64,000 nt of DNA, from the NCBI GenBank assembly GCA_020248265.1, contig JADCHX010000024.1, positions 62,001 to 126,000 on the forward strand, written 5' to 3'. Each line of letters opens with the position of its first letter. The first letter of the stretch is position 1. Source of the DNA: Rhodocyclaceae bacterium. GTDB taxonomy: Bacteria; Pseudomonadota; Gammaproteobacteria; Burkholderiales; CAIKXV01. Below the pieces are notes generated by a model that saw only the letters and a list, made by a program, of their open reading frames with translations, was not told the origin of the DNA and did not search any database. Positions 37,008-45,765 of the stretch are shown here, in pieces. Made by a program: the position numbers and the translations under genes.

Positions 37008-37867
37008 CGGTTCACCAGTATGTCGTTCACGGCTTCGCCGGCCATCTGCGCATGCAGGTGCCGCGCGTAGGCATCGCCCGGGGCGATCGAGTCGGGCAGC
37101 GCCGCCGCGATGCGCTCGCGCAGGGCCGCACGCCGCTGCGCTTCGCTGCCGCCGATGCCGGCGAGCGCGGCATGGTCGAGTGCGATCGCGACCGGCGCGC
37201 CACCGGTCGCCCCGAGCCAGACCTCGATGTCCTCGCCGCCGCGGTCGATGCAGACGGCCATTGCATGCGCGAACTCGCCGACCTTGCGGCAGTGCTTGCG
37301 ATGGCCCCAGCGACGGATGGCGGAACCGGGCAGCACGACCGCAGCCACCACCTCGCCCGGCTCGATCGCGGTCTCGAACAGGCCGAGGCAGAACGCACGC
37401 GCCGGCACGCTGCGCCAGCCGGCAGGCCCGGCGAGTTCGATCGTCGCACCGAGCGCGGCCAGCGCACTCGGCCAGTCGGCCGCCGGATCGGCATGCGCGA
37501 GGCTGCCGCCGATGGTGCCGCGGCAACGTATGGCCCGGTAGGCGATCCCGCCCGCGACATGGCGCAGCACGTCGGCGAGCCCGGGCGGCAACCGATCGCC
37601 GGAAGGCAGGTCCTCCAGCATCGCATGCGTCACGCAGGCACCGATGCGCACCCCACCGTCGGGCAGCACGTCGATCGCGCGCAACCCTTCGATGCGATGG
37701 ATGTCGAGCAGCAGCGTCGGCCGCACCATGCGCAGGTTGAGCATCGGACCCAGGCTCTGGCCGCCGGCGATCACGCGTACATCGTCGTCGGCACCGGCGC
37801 CAGCGAGCGCGGCGACCGCCTCCTCGAGCGAGGCTGCAAGCCGGTAACTGAACGGCACCGGCTTCAT
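37004..37867 (-). CDS. Molybdenum hydroxylase FAD-binding medium subunit
   Basis: 287 residues with the two FAD motifs of the CoxM/XDH-B family: [15 protein letters not shown] at 32-46 and [16 protein letters not shown] at 117-131. A CO-dehydrogenase-type flavoprotein C-terminal domain follows. It transfers electrons from the Fe-S subunit to the final acceptor. The start overlaps the large-subunit stop and its own stop overlaps the small-subunit start, both as ATGA, ensuring equal synthesis. Codons upstream of the ATG at 37867 are out-of-frame readthrough of the large-subunit gene. Confidence 0.94.
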   Translation of the reverse strand: MKPVPFSYRLAASLEEAVAALAGAGADDDVRVIAGGQSLGPMLNLRMVRPTLLLDIHRIEGLRAIDVLPDGGVRIGACVTHAMLEDLPSGDRLPPGLADVLRHVAGGIAYRAIRCRGTIGGSLAHADPAADWPSALAALGATIELAGPAGWRSVPARAFCLGLFETAIEPGEVVAAVVLPGSAIRRWGHRKHCRKVGEFAHAMAVCIDRGGEDIEVWLGATGGAPVAIALDHAALAGIGGSEAQRRAALRERIAAALPDSIAPGDAYARHLHAQMAGEAVNDILVNR

Positions 37868-40284
37868 TGCGGTGGCATCCAGGTGAACGCCGGCCCGGCG
37901 TGCTGGTCGCCGGTGCCCGCGCACGCGCGCGCCGCCTGCAGCGCCGTCCAAACATCGCGCGCGGTGACCGGTGCGCGCGTCACCGACACGCCCAGCCCGC
38001 GCAGGGCATCGGTCACTGCGTTGCCGATCGCGGCCGGCCCGCCGATGCAGCCGCCCTCGCCAGTGCCCTTCATGCCGTAGGCGGTGAACGGCGACAGCGT
38101 GTGCTGGTGCTCGATGCGCACCTCGGGCACTTCGCCGAAGCCCGGCAACAGGTAGTCGGCGAGCGTGACCGTGCCCGGCTGTCCCTGATCGTCGTAGCGG
38201 ATCTCTTCCAGCAGCGCCTGTCCGATGCCCTGTGCGACACCGCCGTAGACCTGCCCGTCGACGATCATCGGGTTGATGGTCTGTCCGCAGTCCTCGACGA
38301 CCAGGTAGTCGAGCAGCCGGACGGCCCCGGTCTCGGTGTCGACCGCGACCCGGGCCGCATGTACGCCCGCCGAGAAGGCGCCGGTCTCGACCGGCGGGCG
38401 ATAGCTCGCGAGGAACTCGAGCCCGGGCTCGATGCCGTCGGGCAGTTCATGTACGTACTGCAGCGCCACCTGGGCAAGCCGCGCGAACGGCAGCGGCGCA
38501 GTACCCTCGGGCCCGTGCACGGCCTGCGCACCGACCGAGAGCCCGTCGGGCGCGGCCTGCATCAAGTGCGCGGCGATCGCGCGCAGCCGGTCGACCAGGC
38601 GCCCGCAAGCCTGGTGTACCGCGCCGCCCGCGAGCACGACCGAGCGCGACGCGAAGGTGCCGTTGCCGTAGGGCACGACATCGGTATCGCCGGCACGCAC
38701 GCTGATCCGCTCCATCGGGATCGACGTCACCTCGCTCGCGATCTGGGCGAGCGTCGTCGCATGGCCCTGGCCGTGCGAGCAGACGCTGGTCTCGATGGTG
38801 AGCGAACCGGCGATGTCCATCCGGATGCGCGCACTTTCGAACCCATAGAGCACGACAGAGCCGCGCGCGAAGAATTCCTTCGCCGTGTGCGCGGTCTGCT
38901 CGACGTACCAAGCGTAGCCGATGCCGATGCGTTCGCGTGCATCCGCCGGTGCGGCCTGCTGCGCCGCGCGCACTTCTGCATGGCCGAGCGCACGCACTGC
39001 GGTATCCATCATCGGTGGATAGTTGCCGGTGTCGTAGACCAGCCCGGTCGCGGAGGTATACGGAAACGCATCGGTGGGGATCAGGTTGCGCCGCCGAAGC
39101 ACGTGCGGCTCGATGCCCAGCACATGGGCCAGTTCGTCCAGCGTGCGTTCCATCGCGAAGCAGGCCGCGGGCCGCCCGACGCCCCGGTACGGGCCGGTCG
39201 GCGCCTTGTTGGTGCAGGCACTCATTGCGGTCGCGCGGTAGTTGCGGATGCGGTACGGCCCGGGCATGACGTTGGCCGACATGTTGGCCTCGACTGCGCT
39301 GGTCGAAGGCAGCATCGAGTAGGCGCCACCGTCGACCAGGTATTCGGCTTCCAGGGCGAGGATCTCGCCATCGCGGTTCGCGTGGACGGTGACGGTCTCG
39401 TCGTTCTCGCGCGCATGACAGGCGGACAGCAGGTGCTCCATCCGGTCTTCGATCCAGCGCACCGCGGTGCCGAGCCTGATCGAGATCGCGGCCACCGCAA
39501 GCTCTTCCGGATACAGGTTGGTCTTGACGCCGAACGCACCGCCGACATCGGGCACCACCACCTGGATGCGGTGCTGGTCGATGCCGATCAGCTGCTCGGC
39601 CAGGAAATCGCGCTGGATGTGCGGCCGCTGGCAGCAGGTATGGAACAGCAGCCGGCCCTGCGCGCGGTCGAACACCGACAGGCAGCCACGCGTCTCGAGG
39701 GGAGACGGCGCCAGCCGTTCCATCCGGTAGCGCCGGGTCAGGTGCACCTCGGCGCGCGCGACCGCGTCATCGAAGTCGCCGAAGGTCCGGGTGAACTTCA
39801 TGAAGTGGTTGCCCGCCCAGCCCTCATGCATCAGCGGCGCGCCGGGCGCGAACGCGGCGCGCGCGGAGGCGATCGCCGGCAACGGCTCGATGTCGACCTC
39901 GACCTGCTCGGCGAGGTCCTCGGCCCGCGCCCGGCTCGATGCGACCACCGCCGCGATCGTCTGACCCGCGAAGCGCACCCGGTCGGTCGCCAGGCACGGA
40001 TAGGCGGCGGCCTGGAACCCGGGACGATTCAGCTTCGCGACGATCGGCCGCGCGAGATCGTGCAGATCGGCTGCCGTCCAGAACGACTCGCCGGCCCCGA
40101 GCGCCGGCGCACGCACCGCACGCACCACGCCGTGCGCGACGGTGCTGCGCACGAATGCGAGGTGCAGCGCACCGGGCCACGGGATGTCCGCGACGAAGCG
40201 GCCTGCACCGTGCAGGTGGCGTTCATCCTCCGTGCGCCGCACCGGATGGCCGACGCTCGCGTACGCCGCAGATGCATTGTCCAT
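37864..40284 (-). CDS. Molybdenum hydroxylase large (molybdopterin) subunit
   Basis: 806 residues. The N-terminal a/b hammerhead domain opens VGHPVRRTEDERHLHGAGRF. The Moco-binding region includes VPDVGGAFGVKTN, PTGPYRGVGRPAACF and the catalytic Glu743 in KGTGEGGCIGG. The active-site loop is GPYRGVGRP rather than the VAYRCSFR of true CO dehydrogenase, so it is a hydroxylase of an N-heterocycle, purine or aldehyde, not a CO oxidiser. No Moco sulfurase or XdhC-type maturation gene is in the window. It is the first gene of the L-M-S operon and divergent from the amidase gene, 45 bases away. Confidence 0.93.
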   Translation of the reverse strand: MDNASAAYASVGHPVRRTEDERHLHGAGRFVADIPWPGALHLAFVRSTVAHGVVRAVRAPALGAGESFWTAADLHDLARPIVAKLNRPGFQAAAYPCLATDRVRFAGQTIAAVVASSRARAEDLAEQVEVDIEPLPAIASARAAFAPGAPLMHEGWAGNHFMKFTRTFGDFDDAVARAEVHLTRRYRMERLAPSPLETRGCLSVFDRAQGRLLFHTCCQRPHIQRDFLAEQLIGIDQHRIQVVVPDVGGAFGVKTNLYPEELAVAAISIRLGTAVRWIEDRMEHLLSACHARENDETVTVHANRDGEILALEAEYLVDGGAYSMLPSTSAVEANMSANVMPGPYRIRNYRATAMSACTNKAPTGPYRGVGRPAACFAMERTLDELAHVLGIEPHVLRRRNLIPTDAFPYTSATGLVYDTGNYPPMMDTAVRALGHAEVRAAQQAAPADARERIGIGYAWYVEQTAHTAKEFFARGSVVLYGFESARIRMDIAGSLTIETSVCSHGQGHATTLAQIASEVTSIPMERISVRAGDTDVVPYGNGTFASRSVVLAGGAVHQACGRLVDRLRAIAAHLMQAAPDGLSVGAQAVHGPEGTAPLPFARLAQVALQYVHELPDGIEPGLEFLASYRPPVETGAFSAGVHAARVAVDTETGAVRLLDYLVVEDCGQTINPMIVDGQVYGGVAQGIGQALLEEIRYDDQGQPGTVTLADYLLPGFGEVPEVRIEHQHTLSPFTAYGMKGTGEGGCIGGPAAIGNAVTDALRGLGVSVTRAPVTARDVWTALQAARACAGTGDQHAGPAFTWMPPQ

Positions 40285-40329
40285 GCGCCCGAGTTTAGAA
40301 CGATTCCGGCGCGGTATAGTGCTCGTACG

Positions 40330-41595
40330 ATGACCTCGCCTGCAGCGTCCAGCGAAACCGATGGCAGCACGGCGCCGGCGTCAGGGCCGTTCATCCCCGG
40401 GCCGCGGCTGCAGCGCGCAGGCTCGGCGTCGGGCCCGCTCGCCGATCTGCGCTTTGCCGCGAAGGACCTTTACGACGTCGCTGGCGAAACGACGCGCGGC
40501 GGCAACGACGACTGGGCCGCCGACGCCCGGCCTGCGCGCGCGACCGCCTGGGCCATCAGTCGGCTGCTCGATTCCGGTGCATCGCTCGACGGCAAGACGA
40601 TCACCGACGAGCTCGCTTGCGGCCTGCTAGGCAACACCTCCGGCGACGGCATGCCGCTCAATCCGCTCTCGCCCGGGCGCGTGCCCGGCGGATCGTCGTC
40701 GGGTTCGGCTTCGGCCGTCGCCGCAGGCCTGGTCGACTTCGCGATCGGCACAGACACCGGCGGCAGCGTACGGGTACCGGCCACCTTCTGCGGCCTGTAC
40801 GGCATGCGCCCGACACACGGCGCGATACCGCTCTCCGGTTGCCTCGCACTGGCACCGGCCTTCGATACCTGCGGCTGGTTTGCACGCGAGGCCGGCCTGC
40901 TGGCACGGGTGGGCGACGTCCTGCTGCCGCCGCCACTGGATAACGGAGACGCCCCGCCGGGACGCCTGATCCACGCGGCAGACCTGTTCGACCTGTGCAC
41001 ACCCACAGTGGCGCAGCGGCTGCACGACGCGGCGGCACGGCTGGGCTCACGACCGGTCACCGCCTGCTCCGGTGCTCCGGCCGACCACGCGGACGCGTTC
41101 TGGCCGTTCCAGGGCCGCCAGATGTGGAACACGTTCGGCGAGTGGTATCGCGCACGTCCGCGCCGGATGCAGCCGGGGAACGATGCCCGCTTCGCCGCGG
41201 CGGCCGCGATCACCGCAACCGACGTGCAGGCCGCCGAGCCGGTCCGGCGCAGGATCGCCGCCCGCCTCGGCGCATTGCTCGGCACGCACGGCGTGCTGCT
41301 CGTTCCGACCACCCACGACATCGCCCCGCGCCGCGACGCGACGCTCGATGAACTGGAGATGTTCCGGCGCAGCGCCCATGTGAACCTCGCGATCGCCGGG
41401 CTGTGCGGCCTGCCGCAGGTGACGCTGCCGCTGCTCGGCGTAGACGACGCCGGCCAGCCGGTCGGCATCGGCCTGTCGCTGGTGTCGGCACGAGGCAACG
41501 ACCGGCTGCTGCTGAGACTGTCCGCGCGCATCGCGGCGGAGTCCGGCCTCGTGGATCCGAGCGCACCGCCGCTCAGCCGCGGCGCGATCCCGTAG
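40330..41595 (+). CDS. Amidase-signature family amidase
   Basis: 421 residues with the Ser-cisSer-Lys triad: Lys45 in RFAAKDLYDV, the cis-Ser at about 123 in PGGSSSGSASA and nucleophile Ser146 in GTDTGGSVRVPA. Cytosolic members hydrolyse small or aromatic amides. It is divergent from the molybdenum hydroxylase operon with only 45 bases between starts, so the two are probably co-regulated; hydroxylation of an N-heterocycle followed by amide hydrolysis after ring opening would fit. The N-terminal 25 residues are low-complexity Ser/Ala/Gly/Pro and may not be structured. Confidence 0.9.
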   Translation: MTSPAASSETDGSTAPASGPFIPGPRLQRAGSASGPLADLRFAAKDLYDVAGETTRGGNDDWAADARPARATAWAISRLLDSGASLDGKTITDELACGLLGNTSGDGMPLNPLSPGRVPGGSSSGSASAVAAGLVDFAIGTDTGGSVRVPATFCGLYGMRPTHGAIPLSGCLALAPAFDTCGWFAREAGLLARVGDVLLPPPLDNGDAPPGRLIHAADLFDLCTPTVAQRLHDAAARLGSRPVTACSGAPADHADAFWPFQGRQMWNTFGEWYRARPRRMQPGNDARFAAAAAITATDVQAAEPVRRRIAARLGALLGTHGVLLVPTTHDIAPRRDATLDELEMFRRSAHVNLAIAGLCGLPQVTLPLLGVDDAGQPVGIGLSLVSARGNDRLLLRLSARIAAESGLVDPSAPPLSRGAIP

Positions 41596-41714
41596 CGGTG
41601 CGCGTACACGCAAGGATCGACGGCGCGAGGGCAAAAGCCGGGATCGCTGCGCAACAGGCCCGCCCTGCCGCACGGTCGCAGCCAGCGGCAGACGGCCGGG
41701 CAATGCCGCCGGCA

Positions 41715-42710
41715 TCACTCGATCTTCGTGCCGGTCGCCTTCACCACCTTTGCCCAGATCTCGGCGTCGGCGCGGATGATCGCGGCGAATTCGGCGGGTG
41801 TCGATGTCCGGATTTCGATGCCCTGCGCCGTCAGCCGCTCGCGCACGTCAGGCTGCGCGAGCACCTTCAGGATATCCGCGTTGAGCCGGTTCACCACGGC
41901 CCCCGGCGTGCCCGCCGGGGCGAGGAAGCCCTGCCAGGACAGCACCTCGAAGCCGGGGAACCCGGACTCGGCCATCGTCGGGATGTCGGCGGCCGCCGGC
42001 GTCCGCTTCGCCTGCGCGACCGCAAGCGCGCGCACCTTGTTCGCGCGCACCTGCGCGATCGCGGTCGGGATGTTGTCGAACATCAGCGAGACCTGCCCCG
42101 CGACCAGGTCCATCATCGCCGGCGCGCCACCCTTGTAGGGCACATGGTTCATCTTCACGCCGGCGCGCAGGCTGAACAGTTCGGTAGTGAGGTGCGGCAA
42201 TGCGCCGGTCCCGGTGGACGCGTAGTTGAGCTGCCCCGGCTGGGCCCGCGCGATCGCGATCAGGTCCTTCACGCTCTTCACCGGCAACGATGGATGCGTG
42301 ACCAGCAGCACCGGCGTGACCGCGGCGATCGTGATCGGCGCGAAATCGGTGGCCGGGTTGTACGGCAGCTTCGGGTACAGGGACGGCGCGATCGACTGCG
42401 TTGCGTTCACGCCGAGGAACAGCGTGTAGCCGTCCGGCGCCGACTTGGCGACGAAGTCCGCGCCGATGGTGCCGCCCGCGCCGGCCCGGTTCTCGACGAG
42501 CACTGGCTGCCCGAGCGCATCGCCCAGCCGGGCACCGACCACGCGCGCGAGGATGTCGGAGATGCCGCCCGGCGCGAAGCCTGCCACCAGCCGCACCGGC
42601 TTGGCTGGCCAGGCCGGCTGGGCCTGGACCGGCCCTGCCAGCGCCAGCGCGAAAGCGGCCGTGCAGGAAACGGCTGCGAGGAGGGAACGGGCACGATGGA
42701 AGACAGGCAT
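41715..42710 (-). CDS. Bug/TctC-family solute receptor 8
   Basis: 331 residues. Signal peptide with cleavage near PVQAQ at 31, ligand loop APGGISD at 46-52, HVPYKG and a Gln-rich PGQLNYASTGTG turn. The ATG at 42710 is preferred over an in-frame ATG 25 codons upstream because the latter would place a polar stretch before the signal peptide and intrude on the GntR promoter region. It is divergent from the GntR-led operon, so it may be regulated by the same factor and import that pathway's substrate. Confidence 0.9.
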   Translation of the reverse strand: MPVFHRARSLLAAVSCTAAFALALAGPVQAQPAWPAKPVRLVAGFAPGGISDILARVVGARLGDALGQPVLVENRAGAGGTIGADFVAKSAPDGYTLFLGVNATQSIAPSLYPKLPYNPATDFAPITIAAVTPVLLVTHPSLPVKSVKDLIAIARAQPGQLNYASTGTGALPHLTTELFSLRAGVKMNHVPYKGGAPAMMDLVAGQVSLMFDNIPTAIAQVRANKVRALAVAQAKRTPAAADIPTMAESGFPGFEVLSWQGFLAPAGTPGAVVNRLNADILKVLAQPDVRERLTAQGIEIRTSTPAEFAAIIRADAEIWAKVVKATGTKIE

Positions 42711-42800
42711 GGCGGACCTCGGGCGGGTTGTAGACGCGGACGCTGCGCGGATTATCCGTGCAGCGGTGGAAATGCATTCAGACATGCCAAGAGAAGTTGT

Positions 42801-42829
42801 TTGACATGTCAGATCAGGTTTTCTAGACT
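42801..42829 (+). promoter_or_regulatory. Sigma70-type promoter of the GntR-led operon with overlapping palindrome
   Basis: TTGACA at 42801-42806 and TAGACT at 42824-42829 are separated by exactly 17 bases, close to the sigma70 consensus. A perfect ten-base palindrome TGACATGTCA at 42802-42811 overlaps the -35 box. A second GACATG half-site lies at 42781-42786, 22 bases (two helical turns) from the equivalent half-site. This is a natural operator for the regulator encoded at 42904, which would repress by covering the promoter. Confidence 0.7.
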
Positions 42830-42903
42830 ATTCGCATCGTGATTCATGCTTTCGCCCGATCCCAGCCGCAGCCCCGCACGCCGTCCTGTCCGCCAGAGGC
42901 CGC

Positions 42904-43677
42904 GTGAACGACCTGACCGTTCCCGCAGGCGTTGCCGCGATCAACCCGGCGCGCGCGCCGAAAGTGGTTGCCGCCGCGGCCACCGCCGACAGCGCCGGTC
43001 CTCTTCTGAATGACCAGGCCTACGACCGGATCAAGCATGACATCATCTCCTGCATGCTGCCGCCCGGATCCGGCATCTCCGAATCCCAGCTGGGCGCGCA
43101 GTACGGGTTCGGCAAGGCGCCGATCCGGATGGCCCTTCAGCGGCTTGCCCACGAGGGGCTGGTGCGCGCGATGCCCCGGCGCGGCTACGTGGTCTCGCCG
43201 GTCACGCTGCAGGACATCCAGGACATCTTCGAACTGCGGCTCATGCTCGAACCGCAGGCCGCGCGGCTCGCCGCAGGCAAGGTCGATGCCAGCCGGCTGA
43301 AGCTGCTCGACGATGTCTGCCGCGCCGGCTATCGGCCAGGCGATATCGCCAGTACGCACCGGTTCCTGGAGGCCAACGCGAGCTTCCACGTGACGATCGC
43401 CCAGGCCACCGGCAACCAGCGGCTCGCGCACACGATCGAGGCGCTGCTCGACGAGATGACTCGACTGCTGCACATGGGACTGACCTCGCGCGACCGCACG
43501 ACTGAAATGCAGCACGAGCATGGCGCGCTGGTGAAGGCGCTGCGGCGGGGCGACGGCATCACCGCGGAACAGATCTGCCGCGAGCAGATCGAGGCCGCGC
43601 GCGACATGGTGCTGACCGCCGCCCTGAAGAGCCGCGCCGTGATGACCATGGCAATCCCGACCGGAGACCTCGGATGA
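42904..43677 (+). CDS. GntR-family transcriptional regulator, FadR/FCD subfamily
   Basis: 257 residues. The winged helix lies at about 38-105 (YDRIKHDIISCMLPPGSGISE, LGAQYGFGKAPIRMALQRLAHEGLV, PRRGYVVSPV), followed by an FCD effector domain with ELRLMLEPQAARLAA and the His-bearing helices ASFHVTIAQATGNQRL and HEHGALVKAL that bind a metal and carboxylate in this group. An N-terminal extension of about 33 residues is Ala-rich. The GTG start is used; the stop overlaps the next gene as ATGA, so regulator and enzymes are co-expressed. It probably senses a pathway acid. Confidence 0.93.
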   Translation: MNDLTVPAGVAAINPARAPKVVAAAATADSAGPLLNDQAYDRIKHDIISCMLPPGSGISESQLGAQYGFGKAPIRMALQRLAHEGLVRAMPRRGYVVSPVTLQDIQDIFELRLMLEPQAARLAAGKVDASRLKLLDDVCRAGYRPGDIASTHRFLEANASFHVTIAQATGNQRLAHTIEALLDEMTRLLHMGLTSRDRTTEMQHEHGALVKALRRGDGITAEQICREQIEAARDMVLTAALKSRAVMTMAIPTGDLG

Positions 43678-44183
43678 AGCCTTCAATGCAGAAGCTGATC
43701 GACGGCACCGCCGCCGCCGCGCTGGCCGATGGCGAAGTCCGGCCGCAGGACGTGCTGTCGGCAATCCGCGGCTCACTGGTCGATCTCGACCTGCTGGCGG
43801 AAGAACATCGCATCAGCAAGCCCGACACCTACACCCGGCACCTGGTGTACGCCGACCCCAACGGCCTGTTCTCGATACTGGCGATCGTCTGGGGTCCGGG
43901 CCAGGGCAGCCCGGTGCACGGCCACCACACCTGGTGCGCAGTGGGCGTGTACGCTGGCGAAATCACGGAGAGTCATTACCGACTGTCACCGGGTGACCTG
44001 CACCCGGTCGAGGTACGCACCGTGCGCCGCGCAGCCGGCGACTCGTGCTTCGACAGCGGGCACGAAGGCATCCACCGGATCGTCAACCGGTCGGATTCGA
44101 TCGCGATCTCGATCCACGTATACGGCGTCGGTGAAGACAAGATCACCACCGGCGTCAACCGCATCTACCCGATGCCAGCCTGA
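43674..44183 (+). CDS. Cysteine dioxygenase-family thiol dioxygenase
   Basis: 169 residues, a cupin with the 3-His iron site: His82 and His84 in PVHGHHTWCAVGVYAGE and His134 in GIHRIVNRS. The family uses Fe(II) and O2 to convert a thiol such as cysteine or 3-mercaptopropionate to a sulfinate. In bacterial members of the HGTWG type the residue after Trp is often Gly; here it is Cys88, near the position of the Cys-Tyr crosslink in animal enzymes. It is the first enzyme gene after the regulator, coupled by an ATGA overlap. The substrate is unknown. Confidence 0.88.
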   Translation: MKPSMQKLIDGTAAAALADGEVRPQDVLSAIRGSLVDLDLLAEEHRISKPDTYTRHLVYADPNGLFSILAIVWGPGQGSPVHGHHTWCAVGVYAGEITESHYRLSPGDLHPVEVRTVRRAAGDSCFDSGHEGIHRIVNRSDSIAISIHVYGVGEDKITTGVNRIYPMPA

Positions 44184-44252
44184 GGCTGCGATCCGGTACC
44201 GTCCGGACCGCCAGCCGTCCATACATCATCCACATCGATACGGAGTTCCCAT

Positions 44253-45257
44253 ATGCGCGCAGTCGTGCTCAAGTCCCATGGCCCCCTCGACAACCTCGAG
44301 TACATCGCCGATTACCGAGATCCGACGATCAAGGAAGGCCACGTCATCCTGCGCACCCGCGCGACCTCCTTCAACTACCACGACGTGTTCACCGTCCGCG
44401 GCATGCCCGGCATCAAGGTCCCGCTGCCGGTAATCATCGGCCTGGACCTCGCCGGGGAGATCATCGAAGTCGGTGCCGGCGTCGAAGGCTGGAAGGTCGG
44501 CGACCGCGTGCTGGTGAACCCGCTCGACCCGAAGATCGGCCTGATGGGCGAGATGATGGACGGCGGCCTGGCCGAGAAGTGCCTGGTCAACCAGAAGCAG
44601 CTGATCCGCATGCCCGACGGCGTGACGTTCGAGGAAGCCTGCGCACTGCCGGTCGCCTATGGCACCGCGCACCGGATGATCGTCACCCACAACACGATCA
44701 AGAAGGGCGACAAGGTGCTGGTGCTGGGCGCCTCCGGCGGCGTGGGCACCGGCTGCGTGCTGCTGGCCAAGATGCTGGGCGCCGAAGTCATCGCCTGCGC
44801 CTCGAGCGACGACAAGATCCAGCGTCTGAAGGACCTCGGCGCCGACCATGTGATCAACTACAAGACCACCGATTTCTCGAAGTGGGTGAACGAGAAGTTC
44901 GGCAAGCCGCAGCGCCGCACCTACGAGGGCGGCGTCGACGTGGTGATCAACTTCACCGGTGGTGACACCTGGGCTCCGTCGCTCAAGTGCACCAAGCGCG
45001 GCGGCAGCATCCTCACCTGTGGTGCCACCGCCGGCTTCGACCCGAAGGAAGACCTGCGCTACATCTGGAGCTTCGAACTGAACATCAAGGGTTCGAACAG
45101 CTTCTACAACGAGAACCTGAGCGCGCTGATGGAGATGATCCAGAAGGGCGAGATGAAGCCGGTGATCGACGTCGTGCTGCCGCTCGAGCGGGCGAAGGAA
45201 GGCCTCGCTCTGATCGAGAACCGCGAGGTTTTCGGCAAGGTCGTCGTCACCCCCTGA
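44253..45257 (+). CDS. MDR-family oxidoreductase, quinone-reductase-like (zinc-free)
   Basis: 334 residues of the medium-chain dehydrogenase/reductase superfamily. The NADPH motif is GASGGVG at 159-165, and GLDLAGEIIEVGAGVEGWKVGDRV at 63-86 is the GroES-like fold. The four-Cys structural zinc loop and the catalytic zinc Cys are absent, with NYHDVF at the latter position, so it belongs with quinone oxidoreductases, crotonyl-CoA reductases or enoyl reductases rather than alcohol dehydrogenases. It lies 69 bases after the thiol dioxygenase gene and is probably on the same transcript. Confidence 0.9.
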   Translation: MRAVVLKSHGPLDNLEYIADYRDPTIKEGHVILRTRATSFNYHDVFTVRGMPGIKVPLPVIIGLDLAGEIIEVGAGVEGWKVGDRVLVNPLDPKIGLMGEMMDGGLAEKCLVNQKQLIRMPDGVTFEEACALPVAYGTAHRMIVTHNTIKKGDKVLVLGASGGVGTGCVLLAKMLGAEVIACASSDDKIQRLKDLGADHVINYKTTDFSKWVNEKFGKPQRRTYEGGVDVVINFTGGDTWAPSLKCTKRGGSILTCGATAGFDPKEDLRYIWSFELNIKGSNSFYNENLSALMEMIQKGEMKPVIDVVLPLERAKEGLALIENREVFGKVVVTP

Positions 45258-45326
45258 TGCACCGCGGCGGGGCGCTGCGCACGCGTTCCGCCCCCCCTGC
45301 AACCACCCGAACAGAGAGAATCGAGC

Positions 45327-45758
45327 ATGGCAGACAAGCCCACCCCGGAACAACTGAATGCCCGCCTGGCCAAGAGCCCCTTCAACTCATGGCTCGGCCT
45401 GACCGTCACCTCGGTCGGCGAAGACACCATCGAGATGGCCGCGAAATGGCGCGAGGAGTGGGTCGTGAACCCCGCTGGCGGCTATACGCACGGCGGCATC
45501 CTCGCCGCGCTGGTCGACGTGGTAGCCGACTACGCGATCGCCGTGAAGAACGGCAACCCGGTACCGACCATCGACCTGCGCGTCGACTACCACCGCGCGG
45601 CCAAGGGCGACCTGAAGTGCACCGGGAAGATCGTGCGCTTCGGCGGCCAGTTCACCTGTGCCGAAGCCTATGTCTACGACGCGGCGGGCAACCTGTGCGC
45701 GAGCGGCCGCGGCACCTACTTCACCGCGCCGCCCGCTCCGGCGCCCGCTAAAGGCTGA
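45327..45758 (+). CDS. PaaI-family hotdog-fold thioesterase
   Basis: 143 residues. The hotdog helix motif NPAGGYTHGGILAALVDVVADYA at about 47-69 carries the active-site His/Gly/Asp pattern of PaaI-type acyl-CoA thioesterases, and TIDLRVDYHRAAKGD is the conserved strand. These tetrameric cytosolic enzymes release CoA from aryl- or phenylacetyl-CoA intermediates. Its place before a UbiD decarboxylase gene suggests it frees an aromatic acid for decarboxylation or rescues trapped CoA. AGAGAGAA-type site upstream of the ATG. The tail PPAPAPAKG is low complexity. Confidence 0.9.
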   Translation: MADKPTPEQLNARLAKSPFNSWLGLTVTSVGEDTIEMAAKWREEWVVNPAGGYTHGGILAALVDVVADYAIAVKNGNPVPTIDLRVDYHRAAKGDLKCTGKIVRFGGQFTCAEAYVYDAAGNLCASGRGTYFTAPPAPAPAKG

Positions 45759-45765
45759 GCCCGCC

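Noticed and set aside
37864-40284. Large subunit as aerobic CO dehydrogenase
   Set aside because: The diagnostic VAYRCSFR loop is absent; GPYRGVGRP is typical of other molybdenum hydroxylases.
37867-40329. Long plus-strand frame upstream of the amidase
   Set aside because: Antisense to the molybdenum hydroxylase large subunit. Only the part from 40330 shows amidase motifs, so the earlier codons are not coding.
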